Below the pieces are notes generated by a model. That model had not been told where the DNA came from, did not search any database, and was given only the letters and a program-made list of their open reading frames with translations. 64,000 nt of DNA, from NCBI RefSeq assembly GCF_045862395.1, contig NZ_AP023087.1, positions 3,100,001-3,164,000 of the forward strand, read 5' to 3'. Both the position numbers and the translations under genes were made by a program. Positions 26,802 to 35,661 of this stretch are shown here, piece after piece (the first letter of the stretch is position 1; each line of letters begins with the position of its first letter). The DNA is from Marinicellulosiphila megalodicopiae (GTDB taxonomy: Bacteria > Pseudomonadota > Gammaproteobacteria > Pseudomonadales > Natronospirillaceae).

Positions 26802-27242
26802 ATGAACATTAAAACCACCCTCATCCGTATCTCGATCAGTGCTATTTTCGCACTACTTACTCCGTTTATAGCCATCAGTGCAGTTAAAGCTTTATTAACA
26901 GACGTTATCATCCCTGCGGATATTTTAAGCCCAGCATCTTATGCAATCTGTGCAGTCATTGCATTTGCTGCTTTTATTAGTGCGTTATATACAGCAAAAG
27001 CATTAATCGACGAGTCAGAAGAAGACTTTCGAGAAATGGGAACCGTTAAATGGTTCAATGTCAGCAAAGGATTTGGATTTGTCACTCGCGAAAGCGGCGA
27101 AGACGTTTTTGTCCACTTTCGTTCAATCAGAGGTCGTGGCCACCGCTCTTTGCAAGAAGGCCAAGCGGTTAAATTTGGCGTTGTAGAAAGCAACAAAGGC
27201 TTACAAGCCGAAGACGTCAGCATATTGCGTAAAAGCAGCTAA
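26802..27242 (+). CDS. membrane-anchored cold shock domain protein
   Basis: 146 residues. The first ~72 hold two hydrophobic helices (IRISISAIFALLTPFIAISA, then YAICAVIAFAAFISALYTA); an acidic linker SEEDFREM follows; residues 79-146 are a complete cold shock domain with both RNA-binding motifs, KGFGFVT and VFVHF. This would place a CspA-like nucleic-acid-binding domain on the cytoplasmic face of the inner membrane. Stand-alone CspA is ~70 residues. A terminator follows. Topology is inferred from hydrophobicity only. Confidence 0.85.
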   Translation: MNIKTTLIRISISAIFALLTPFIAISAVKALLTDVIIPADILSPASYAICAVIAFAAFISALYTAKALIDESEEDFREMGTVKWFNVSKGFGFVTRESGEDVFVHFRSIRGRGHRSLQEGQAVKFGVVESNKGLQAEDVSILRKSS

Positions 27243-27257
27243 GTTAAAACAGTTAAT

Positions 27258-27283
27258 AAAAGGCAGCAATCGCTGCCTTTTTT
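27258..27283 (+). terminator. terminator after cold shock gene
   Basis: AAAAGGCAGC-aatc-GCTGCCTTTTTT, a perfect 10-bp stem with T-run, 15 bp past the stop. Confidence 0.9.
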
Positions 27284-27565
27284 ATGCTTATTGAATTCAT
27301 TGCAAAATCAAATTACAACTTCTCAACCACCTCCCCCCGCCTTTTTTCAATCAAACCCGCCATCTACTCAACAAGCAACAAATTTTTTAGACCGATTTCA
27401 CGCACAAACTACCTATCCCATAAAAATACTCATTTTAGCTATGCCAAGCTTGTTGAAACCATTAATCAATCCATTATTACATCCTGCTAATACTCCAAAA
27501 AGAGTACGATTTTATATAGTGTTAACAAGAGTCAACAAAAAAATAAAAATAAATTGAAAATAATC

Positions 27566-27592
27566 TAAAGTTTTATATACAGGCGCCGTTAA
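27566..27592 (+). promoter_or_regulatory. sigma-28 (FliA) promoter of the giant flagellin
   Basis: TAAAGTTT, an 11-base spacer, then GCCGTTAA. The -35 and spacer match the FliA consensus exactly and the -10 differs at one base (GCCGATAA). It lies 71 bp before the flagellin ATG, giving a leader of about 60 nt. Confidence 0.85.
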
Positions 27593-27662
27593 CTTAGATG
27601 TAACTAACTCACGACGCAAAATCAACTTAGAAATTTTTGCCTCGTCTAATGGAGTCAATACC

Positions 27663-30600
27663 ATGCCACAAATTATTAATACCAATATCGCGTCATTAAC
27701 GGCGCAACGTAATTTGGATAAATCACAATCTGCAAACTCAACAGCGTTAGAACGTTTATCATCAGGTTTACGTATTAACTCAGCAAAAGACGACGCAGCC
27801 GGTTTAGCCATTTCAACTCGTTTTGAAACCCAAACACGTGGTTTAAACGTAGCCATCCGTAACGCAGGTGACGGTATCTCTCTTGCACAAACGGCAGAAG
27901 GTGCATTAGGTTCAATGACCGATTCGCTTCAACGTATACGTGAGTTAGCAGTTCAGTCTGCCAACGCCACTAACTCAGATGGTGACCGAGCAGCACTTCA
28001 AGCGGAAGCGGAACAGCTAATCGCGGAAATCTCCCGTGTTGGTGAAGAAACCAACTTCAACGGACAAAAATTATTAGACGGTACATTTGAAGGCGCATTC
28101 CAAGTAGGTGCAAATGCTGGTGAACGTATTGAATTCTCTGTTGCTAATATGACTGCTGATACTTTAGGTGTTGGGGAAACTGCAGGTGTATCTGCAGTAG
28201 GTACTGATGAATCTTTAGGAAATGGCGACTTAATTATCAACGGTTCAGCAATCGGAGCATCTTCAGCAAACGACGACACTGTATCTTATGATAACGCTGC
28301 AGCTTCTAGCATATCTAAAGCAGCTGCAATTAATGCTAAATCTGACGAAACGGGTGTAAAAGCATTAGTAGATAAAAATACTGTTGGTGGTTCAACTATG
28401 GTAGCTGAAGCAGCTTCTGGTTCAATTACGCTTAACGGTGTTGAAGTAAATGTTGACACCACAAACGATGCAGCATCATCTCGTGCATCTGTAGTGTCAG
28501 CCATTAATGCTGTATCTGAACAAACTGGTGTTATGGCAACTGATACCGAAGATGATGCATTAGGTGTGACTCTAACGGCGTCCGATGGTCGAAACATCAC
28601 ATTAGATTATTCAGGTGATTTGACTGCGGCAAATACTGGTTTAGCAGAAACGACTGCAGGTTCTAAAGCGCAAGTATCTGCTTCACTAGATTCTATTTCT
28701 CCAAGTTCCGCTTTGAATTTTGGAAATACCGAAGCAGCATCAGTAACATTTGGCTTAACAATAAATACAGGTGAAGATGATGCAGGTACTGATGCATTAA
28801 ACTTTTCAGCTCATACTGCAACATCAACAGGTGGTGGAGCAAATACTGTAGCAGGGTTAGGCGCTGTTAGTTTTACTTTGACAACAGAAACGGATTCTTA
28901 TGATGTTGTTTTAGATCAAGATTATTCAAGTAACGACATTGATACAACAGATACAGACTCTAAAACATATTTGGATATGGTTGAAGATATCAATGCACAA
29001 ATTTCTGGATCGGGCGTAACAGCTAGCGTCAATGGAGACGGTAAGCTTACCTTCTCACAAGATGCGTCTGGTGCTGGTTTCATTAAATTAGAAAATGGTT
29101 CTGAAGCAAATACAAGAGCAGCATTTGGTAACAACGATACAACTAGTATTTTTGGTGAAGCTATTGATCAAGATGGTGAAACTCTTGATTTAGAAAATGA
29201 TGCAGTACGTGCAGATGGTCGTGATGATTCAATTTCTTTCGATGTATCTACTACCAACCGTGACGGTGAAGTTACTGTCAATAAAATTACAATTGATGAT
29301 AGTGTTCGAGATCTAGATGGATTAGTAGCTTCAATTAATGAAAGCTTATCTGCACAATCTGGTAGTACTGTAATTGCTCAAAATAATGAAGGGAAATTAT
29401 CATTTGAAACGCGCGATAATTTTTCTGGTGGTATTACAGTAGGTAATTTCCGAGACGGTAACAACCAATCAGAAGATGTAACAGAAACTCAAAATATTAC
29501 TGATAGTGATATTAACGCATTATTTGGTATGGATATTACCACTGCATCAGGTGCACCAAGCACTGGTTCTGGTGTAAAAGGTAATGTAGATTTAGATGCA
29601 ACAGGCGCATCACCAATAACGTTAAGTAACGACACATCTGCAGGCACAAAAGCACAAATCAGCATTGTTGGCGCTACTATGGATACAGATGCCGCAGCGA
29701 CTGCTGGTGGTGTTGTAAAAATCACATTGGGTGATATAACTGCTGAGATTGCAGCAAATACATTAGTTCAAGGTGCAGATGCTGAATATGATGATTTTGT
29801 TGACGATTTAAATACTCAATTAGCTGCTAGTGATTTGAATGGGTTGGTCGTAGCTGACTGGGACGGTACTAATATCAATATTACTGCTGTTAATGCAACT
29901 GACGAAGACTTAACTATTACCAGTGACGCTGATGATGCTGCAGCTGCTGATGTACTTGCAGAACTTGATCTAATAGATGATCTTTTTGGTGTAAATTTAA
30001 GTGATGGTGCTGGTCAAACTATTGCTGTAAACGACCAAGCAGCCAATACATCTACTCTATCAGCAACTGGTGTAGCTGCAACGACCAAAAATAACACCAT
30101 GACTATTGACTTAACGAATGCAGGTATTTCTGAAGAAATCACAATTGCTGAGAGCTCTGATCCAAGTGGATCTTATGCCGATAATGATTCTTTAGTAACA
30201 GCAATCAACTCAGCCATAGCTGATAACACCAATTTAAATGGTAAAGTTCAGGCATTCAGCGAAGACGGTGGTATTTCAATTCGTCAATTAGATGAAAACT
30301 CAACCGATACATTAACTGCTACTGGATTAGCGGCAACCTCAGTACTTGGCACTCAATCTACAGTTGCTGCATCTACAGCTGCAGTGGATAGCGCCACTTC
30401 GACTGTCGTAGGTGATGGCGATGGGGAAGTTGGTGGGGCGGATACTTTTGAAGGTGGCTTTACTCTTGTTGCAGATGGCGACGTTAATGAAATAAATATT
30501 TCAGGTGGGGACAATACAGGTAATGGTAATATTGCACATTCAGGTATTGCAGAGGGCTCATATAAAGCAGGCGTTGCATCCGTAACATCTACCACAAAAA

Positions 30601-32948
30601 CGGCTACCGTTAATGAAACTAGAGGTACGGGTATTGCAGGATCAGCAATTAGTGAACCAATTACTGTAATTAATTCCGGTGCTCAAGATGCTATTCAAGC
30701 ATCAATTGGTGGAGCTGCAAGTGCATTTAACGCAACTACAACTAATTTTGGTGGGAACGCTGGCGCTGATGCAATGAGTTTTGAATTAACACTAGCAGGT
30801 GCGGAGTCTGGTAATGGAACAGTCGAGATTGCTTTAACCACTGACATCCAGAGTGTTGATGCATTATTAGCAGATATTAATGATGAATTAACAGCCAGTG
30901 GAGTGGGAATAACTGCCCAATCTAATTCAGCAGGTGATGGGATTGAATTCGTTGCTAATAACGGCGGTGATGCAGAAATAACAATAGGTGAATTAAACAC
31001 AGGGTATAATGGGGCAGCTGTTGGTTCGACCACAGCAGGGTTATCTGCAGCACTAGGTATGAATATTGACCCTACAGCTGATACTGCTAGTATAGATTTG
31101 GCAGCATCTGGTGGTACTGGCCAAGATTTAAGTGCTGGAGCAGTTACATTTGATATATCCCTTGCAGATTTCAATGGTGATGAAGTTTCTAGCGCCTCAA
31201 TATCACTAAGCGGTGATTATACTCAGGCTGGTAATGGCGGTAGCCTTGCAGATGCTCAACAAGCATTAATAGATGATTTAAACTCCCAATTATCCTCACA
31301 AGGGGCAGGCATAACAGTTACATCAGATGGCACCACAGGTTTTGGTACTGATAAATTAATTTTTACATCAGATACTACTGAATCTGACTTAGTAATGACT
31401 TTAGATAACTTTGCCAATACTTCGGGGGTTTCAAATGCAAACGTAGATACCATGTTAGGTACCGGTAATGCTGTAGCAACACCTGGGGCATTAGATAGTG
31501 ATCTTTCATCAGCAAATACTGGCGGCGGTGCTATTTCCCGTACAGCTGGTACGGACGGGATTGTTAGCTCAAATTCATTAAGTCACGCTTCTACTCATGC
31601 AACATTAGGTAATAGCACTACAGTTGCTGGTGAAAATGAAGTTTCAATTAACAATACACTTTCATTCTCAGTTGATGGTGGTGAAGTAGAAGAAATCACA
31701 TTGGATGCAGCCACTTATGCAGATACAGATGCATTAGTTGATGAAATAAATGACAAATTAGGTGATTCAACCAATCTTCAAGGTGCTACAGCTTACAACG
31801 AAGATGGAGCTGTAGTTATTCGCTCTAACAACACAGCAAACTCAGGCAGTATTTCCGCAATTGGCGGGACGGCGGCTGACGACTTAGGGTTAGATGCTGT
31901 TAACGGTACAGCTGTGGATAAAGAGTTAGGTGTTAAATCCCTAGAAGCTGGTGACTTAGTTATAAACGATGTAGCTATTTCTGCTGCTAAAAACTCTTAC
32001 GACACCGCGTCGTTCGATGGTGCAGACACTTCCGTTAAAAGTGCGTCAGGTATTGCAATAGCCGAAGCAATAAATCGATCAAGCGAGGCTACAGGTGTGA
32101 CTGCTGAAGTAAATGCAACTTCAGTTGTAGGTGGAGACGCATCGGGCTCAACCAACTATGGGTCTGGTGATGCTGGTAACATCCATATTAATGGTGTTGA
32201 TTTAGGCACTATTACACTAACTGGTAATCAAGAAGATGACCGTAGAACCGCAGTTGACATGATCAATGACAAAGCAGGTCAAACAGGCGTTTCAGCTACT
32301 GATAATGGGGTATCTATTTCATTAATGGCAGCAGATGGACGTAACCTTTCAGTTGCAATTGATAACAAGTCGGCATCAAATTCTGGTAGTGGTGACGATA
32401 AAGGCATTGGTTTTGGTGCGGCAATAGGTTTAGATGCATCTGTTGACGGAATTGGTGAAGGTGATATCACAGGTGATGATAGTAAAACAACTAACAACAC
32501 TTATGAGACAGCTTATTCAACAATTAAACTAAGTTCAGCTGGGTCAATTGATATCAAAGGTGGTCTAAACGGCAACGATGCAATTGAAAAACTAGGCCTT
32601 GAAACCGGCGAATTCGGTGGCGCAACTGACGGTCAATTCGTAAAAGACATTGACATATCAACCCTAGAAGGTGCAAATGCGGCAATTTCAGCATTAGATA
32701 ACGCACTTGAAAAAGTGGCCAGCGAACGAGCAAACTTAGGTGCGATGCAAAACCGCATGGAAACAACGGTAAGTAACTTAGCGATCACTTCTGAAAACTT
32801 AACGGCCTCTAACTCTCGAATTCGAGATGCGGATTTCGCGACAGAGTCAGCAGAGTTGTCTCGTACACAGGTTCTTCAACAAGCAGGTATCTCAATTCTT
32901 GCTCAGGCGAACCAACGTGGTCAACAAGTATTATCACTTCTTGGTTAA
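27663..32948 (+). CDS. fliC: giant flagellin
   Basis: 1761 residues, three to six times the usual flagellin. The N-terminal D0/D1 region (1-~150: IINTNIASLTAQRNLDKSQS, LERLSSGLRINSAKDDAAGL) and the C-terminal D1/D0 region (~1665-1761: IRDADFATESAELSRTQVLQ and the QVLSLLG end) are canonical, so it should export and polymerise. Between them lie ~1500 acidic Ala/Thr/Ser/Asp/Gly-rich residues without Cys, exposed on the filament surface. This insert contains at least seven diverged flagellin-IN-like modules (helix cores at about residues 437, 550, 709, 841, 1064, 1199 and 1355). GGAG precedes the ATG and a FliA promoter lies upstream. The frame is uninterrupted, so it is under selection. Confidence 0.93.
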   Translation: MPQIINTNIASLTAQRNLDKSQSANSTALERLSSGLRINSAKDDAAGLAISTRFETQTRGLNVAIRNAGDGISLAQTAEGALGSMTDSLQRIRELAVQSANATNSDGDRAALQAEAEQLIAEISRVGEETNFNGQKLLDGTFEGAFQVGANAGERIEFSVANMTADTLGVGETAGVSAVGTDESLGNGDLIINGSAIGASSANDDTVSYDNAAASSISKAAAINAKSDETGVKALVDKNTVGGSTMVAEAASGSITLNGVEVNVDTTNDAASSRASVVSAINAVSEQTGVMATDTEDDALGVTLTASDGRNITLDYSGDLTAANTGLAETTAGSKAQVSASLDSISPSSALNFGNTEAASVTFGLTINTGEDDAGTDALNFSAHTATSTGGGANTVAGLGAVSFTLTTETDSYDVVLDQDYSSNDIDTTDTDSKTYLDMVEDINAQISGSGVTASVNGDGKLTFSQDASGAGFIKLENGSEANTRAAFGNNDTTSIFGEAIDQDGETLDLENDAVRADGRDDSISFDVSTTNRDGEVTVNKITIDDSVRDLDGLVASINESLSAQSGSTVIAQNNEGKLSFETRDNFSGGITVGNFRDGNNQSEDVTETQNITDSDINALFGMDITTASGAPSTGSGVKGNVDLDATGASPITLSNDTSAGTKAQISIVGATMDTDAAATAGGVVKITLGDITAEIAANTLVQGADAEYDDFVDDLNTQLAASDLNGLVVADWDGTNINITAVNATDEDLTITSDADDAAAADVLAELDLIDDLFGVNLSDGAGQTIAVNDQAANTSTLSATGVAATTKNNTMTIDLTNAGISEEITIAESSDPSGSYADNDSLVTAINSAIADNTNLNGKVQAFSEDGGISIRQLDENSTDTLTATGLAATSVLGTQSTVAASTAAVDSATSTVVGDGDGEVGGADTFEGGFTLVADGDVNEINISGGDNTGNGNIAHSGIAEGSYKAGVASVTSTTKTATVNETRGTGIAGSAISEPITVINSGAQDAIQASIGGAASAFNATTTNFGGNAGADAMSFELTLAGAESGNGTVEIALTTDIQSVDALLADINDELTASGVGITAQSNSAGDGIEFVANNGGDAEITIGELNTGYNGAAVGSTTAGLSAALGMNIDPTADTASIDLAASGGTGQDLSAGAVTFDISLADFNGDEVSSASISLSGDYTQAGNGGSLADAQQALIDDLNSQLSSQGAGITVTSDGTTGFGTDKLIFTSDTTESDLVMTLDNFANTSGVSNANVDTMLGTGNAVATPGALDSDLSSANTGGGAISRTAGTDGIVSSNSLSHASTHATLGNSTTVAGENEVSINNTLSFSVDGGEVEEITLDAATYADTDALVDEINDKLGDSTNLQGATAYNEDGAVVIRSNNTANSGSISAIGGTAADDLGLDAVNGTAVDKELGVKSLEAGDLVINDVAISAAKNSYDTASFDGADTSVKSASGIAIAEAINRSSEATGVTAEVNATSVVGGDASGSTNYGSGDAGNIHINGVDLGTITLTGNQEDDRRTAVDMINDKAGQTGVSATDNGVSISLMAADGRNLSVAIDNKSASNSGSGDDKGIGFGAAIGLDASVDGIGEGDITGDDSKTTNNTYETAYSTIKLSSAGSIDIKGGLNGNDAIEKLGLETGEFGGATDGQFVKDIDISTLEGANAAISALDNALEKVASERANLGAMQNRMETTVSNLAITSENLTASNSRIRDADFATESAELSRTQVLQQAGISILAQANQRGQQVLSLLG
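28960..31870 (+). repeat. seven diverged tandem modules inside the flagellin insert
   Basis: Protein-level repeats of ~110-220 residues. Each has a helix of the form DxLVxxINxxL (for example LDGLVASINESL, VDALLADINDEL, TDALVDEINDKL) followed by a short strand pair of the form VxAxxxxxGxLxF. Several modules are preceded by an [F/L]G-[M/V/L] turn such as ALFGMDI, DLFGVNL, AALGMNI or DDLGLDA. They resemble the flagellin hook-IN motif. DNA identity between modules is low. Confidence 0.6.
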
Positions 32949-33038
32949 TCGGATTATACGATTCATTAGTCGCCTTAACTTTTTTCAAAGAACAGGCGGC
33001 TAAATTTAAACCGAACAACGAAGTAATCGAGGTGTAAT

Positions 33039-33461
33039 ATGACAGATGTATCAACAAACTATGGTAAAGCATTGCCAACGCAAGAAATCGAAAAGATTCA
33101 AGCGATCGATAAAGATAATACGGCAAAGTCAAAACCAAACAGTTCAAATGCAGATGTGAACGTTACTCATACCAAAGAAACGAATATCTCAACTGAACAA
33201 TCAGTACAAGAAAAAGCAAAAGAAAAGCAAATTGAAAAAGAAGAACTAGAAAATGCAGTGGCCTCTTTGAATCAATATGTACAGACTTTTGAAAGAAAAT
33301 TAGACTTTCAACTAGATGAAGAAAGTGGTGTCACTGTTATCAAAGTATACGATGCAACTGACGAAAAACTGATCAGACAGATCCCAAACGAAGAGGCGTT
33401 AACCCTGGCTCAACACCTTAACCAACAGGATCCACCACAGCTTTTTAGTGCACAGGTCTAA
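33039..33461 (+). CDS. flaG: flagellar protein FlaG
   Basis: 140 residues. The C-terminal ~70 residues are the FlaG domain: LNQYVQTFERKLDFQLDEES then VTVIKVYDATDEKLIRQIPN and EEALTLAQHL. The N-terminal half is a hydrophilic, Lys/Glu-rich tail. In polar flagellates FlaG limits filament length. It follows the flagellin after 90 bp on the same strand with a GAGG ribosome site. The usual next genes fliD and fliS are missing; a terminator follows instead. Confidence 0.9.
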   Translation: MTDVSTNYGKALPTQEIEKIQAIDKDNTAKSKPNSSNADVNVTHTKETNISTEQSVQEKAKEKQIEKEELENAVASLNQYVQTFERKLDFQLDEESGVTVIKVYDATDEKLIRQIPNEEALTLAQHLNQQDPPQLFSAQV

Positions 33462-33474
33462 TTTTTATAAATAC

Positions 33475-33502
33475 AAAAACCAGCAACTGCTGGTTTTTTT
33501 TC
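33475..33502 (+). terminator. terminator after flaG
   Basis: AAAAACCAGCA-ac-TGCTGGTTTTTTTT, directly after the flaG stop. Confidence 0.9.
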
Positions 33503-33640
33503 GCCCTTGCCAAATAATATTAAATTCCTAAAATTATCTAAAAAACTAAAGATTAAACTGTATTTTTTTGCAATCAAACCTTGCAATAAAAACTCCTCAT
33601 ACTAATATACTGTATATACAACCATACAAATTTAATTAAT

Positions 33641-35566
33641 ATGAATTTATATATTGCTGAAAAACCAAGCCTTGCCAGAGCCATTGCACAAGCTTTACCT
33701 AAACCCCATAAAACCATGGACGGATTTATAGTCTGCGGCAACTCTGACCATGTTTCTTGGTGTGTGGGTCATTTATTAGAGTCTGCTCAGCCTGATGCTT
33801 ATGACGCAAAATATAAAAAATGGCAGATGGATCACTTGCCTATTGTGCCTGTTAAGTGGAAGTTAAGTGAAAAACAGCAAACCAAAAAGCAATTAAGCGT
33901 TTTACGTAAGCTGGTTAAACAAACAACCCAAATCATTCACGCAGGCGATCCAGATCGTGAAGGCCAGTTATTAGTCGACCAAGTGATCCATCATTTACCC
34001 ATGAAAGACAGCCTGCGCAAACAAGCACAGCGCTGTTTGATCAGTGACTTGACTGCTTCGGCCGTTGCTAAGTCATTACAAAATTTACAGCCCAATCAAA
34101 ACTTTGCATCATTATCGACCTGCGCCCTAGCGCGCACTCGAGCCGATTGGTTGTTTGGCATTAATTTAAGTCGTGCCTTTACTCTACAAGGGCAAATTCA
34201 AGGCTCGCAAACAGTATTGTCTGTAGGACGAGTACAAACGCCAATATTGGGTTTAGTAGTAAAACGCGATGCTGATATTGAACAACACAGAAGTGCCACG
34301 TATTTTGAAGTGGAAGCCCATGTTAATATTCATTCAAACAATACTATTTTTAAATGGCAGCCAAGCGAGCATTGCCAGGACCACATGAATGATGAAAACC
34401 AAATCATTAATCCCAAACTTGCACAAAATGTAGCGAGTCGTATCATAAATCAGTCGACAATCATTACTAAAAACAAAATTGAAACTAAACAACAATCGGC
34501 ACCTCAAGTGTATAACTTGTCGGCATTACAAATTGACTGTGCAAAACGTTTCAAATATTCAGCACAAACTGTATTAGATACCTGTCAGTCGTTGTATGAA
34601 AAGCATAAGTTAATCACCTATCCACGATCGGATAATCGATTTTTACCTTTTGAACATTACCAACAACGTCACAATGTTTTCAAAAGTTTTATCCACAATA
34701 TCAATTTATTTGATCAAGACTTATGCAAAAAATTTGAACAAGCAGATTTAACTAAACAACCTAAATGTTTTAACGACAAAAAAATTGGTGCCCATCACGG
34801 CATTATTCCCACGGTTAAATCGTTAAGGTCAGCTTCACTATCGCAACATGAAAAAAATATTTATCAAATGATTGCTCGTCAGTACGCGATGCAATTTTTT
34901 GATTTATTTCAAAGCCAACACCAAAATATAGAATGCGAAATACAAAAAGGAATATTTAAACATCAACGAAGCCAATGTGTGCAAATGGGTTGGAAAACCA
35001 TCAGTGTATTTGAAACTAAAAAAGACGATGCTGACATTTTAAAGATCAACATTAATGATGAGTTTACTTGTACAGATGCCCAGGTATTAGAAAAACACAC
35101 TCAACCACCCCAACCATTTACCGATGCAACATTACTAAAAGCCATAACGGGAATATCTCGTTTTGTCAGTGATCAACAATTAAAATCCGTATTAAAAGAA
35201 ACCGATGGAATAGGCACAGAAGCCACCCGCGCAAGCATAATAGAATTATTATTTAAGCGAGGCTATTTAATTCGATCCAATAATAAAATACGCGCAACGG
35301 ATTTGGGTAAAGCATTAATAGCGAATTTACCCGAACATTTAGCTAAACCCGATTTAACCGCTAAATGGGAAATTCAGCTTAAACAAATTGAAAATAAAGA
35401 ATTTAGTTACAACGATTTTATTGGGCCATTGTGTACAGAATTAACAGAATTGGTTTCTTGGTGTCATCAACCTTGTAAGCAAGCGTACCCTGTTGGGCCG
35501 AAAAATAATGTAAAAAGGTTTAAGAAAAAAACGGGATCGGGATTTAAAAAACGCAAGGCGTCTTGA
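33641..35566 (+). CDS. topB: DNA topoisomerase III
   Basis: 641 residues, type IA topoisomerase that decatenates single-stranded links. The toprim domain opens MNLYIAEKPSLARAIAQALP and has HAGDPDREGQLLVDQ (metal-binding Asp-x-Asp). The catalytic Tyr327 is in LITYPRSDNRFLP, and VLSVGRVQTPILGLVVKRD and GIGTEATRASIIELL complete the core. The C-terminus is short and basic (RFKKKTGSGFKKRKAS) and lacks zinc fingers. Size fits E. coli TopB (653). It has an AT-rich promoter region with TATACT-like boxes at about 33605. Confidence 0.95.
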   Translation: MNLYIAEKPSLARAIAQALPKPHKTMDGFIVCGNSDHVSWCVGHLLESAQPDAYDAKYKKWQMDHLPIVPVKWKLSEKQQTKKQLSVLRKLVKQTTQIIHAGDPDREGQLLVDQVIHHLPMKDSLRKQAQRCLISDLTASAVAKSLQNLQPNQNFASLSTCALARTRADWLFGINLSRAFTLQGQIQGSQTVLSVGRVQTPILGLVVKRDADIEQHRSATYFEVEAHVNIHSNNTIFKWQPSEHCQDHMNDENQIINPKLAQNVASRIINQSTIITKNKIETKQQSAPQVYNLSALQIDCAKRFKYSAQTVLDTCQSLYEKHKLITYPRSDNRFLPFEHYQQRHNVFKSFIHNINLFDQDLCKKFEQADLTKQPKCFNDKKIGAHHGIIPTVKSLRSASLSQHEKNIYQMIARQYAMQFFDLFQSQHQNIECEIQKGIFKHQRSQCVQMGWKTISVFETKKDDADILKININDEFTCTDAQVLEKHTQPPQPFTDATLLKAITGISRFVSDQQLKSVLKETDGIGTEATRASIIELLFKRGYLIRSNNKIRATDLGKALIANLPEHLAKPDLTAKWEIQLKQIENKEFSYNDFIGPLCTELTELVSWCHQPCKQAYPVGPKNNVKRFKKKTGSGFKKRKAS

Positions 35567-35601
35567 TATTTTTATTTGATAAAAATTAAATCTCCCCCAA
35601 T

Positions 35602-35638
35602 AAAAAAGTCTCATTATTTATAATAATGAGGCTTTTTT
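35602..35638. terminator. bidirectional terminator between topB and dinG
   Basis: AAAAAAGTCTCATTATT / AATAATGAGGCTTTTTT stem (one G-T pair) between convergent genes. Confidence 0.85.
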
Positions 35639-35661
35639 ATTATTGGATTTATAACCAAAAA

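Larger units (their letters stand above)
27243..27662. other. 420-bp region between csp-like gene and giant flagellin
   Basis: It contains the terminator of the cold shock gene (27258-27283), a sigma-28 promoter (27566-27592) and the flagellin leader. Short plus-strand frames at 27284-27557 overlap each other in two frames, lack ribosome sites and look non-coding. Confidence 0.6.

Noticed and set aside
27284..27557. Two overlapping plus-strand frames before the flagellin
   Set aside because: Low-complexity composition, no start signals, and they precede the FliA promoter.
27998..32500. Many long minus-strand open frames opposite the flagellin
   Set aside because: They arise from the Ala/Thr/Ser/Asp-biased coding strand, have no ribosome sites and no recognisable domains, and the sense frame is certain.
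33600..33640. Possible LexA operator upstream of topB (CTGTATATAC)
   Set aside because: Only the left half CTGT is present; the ACAG partner at the right spacing is missing.
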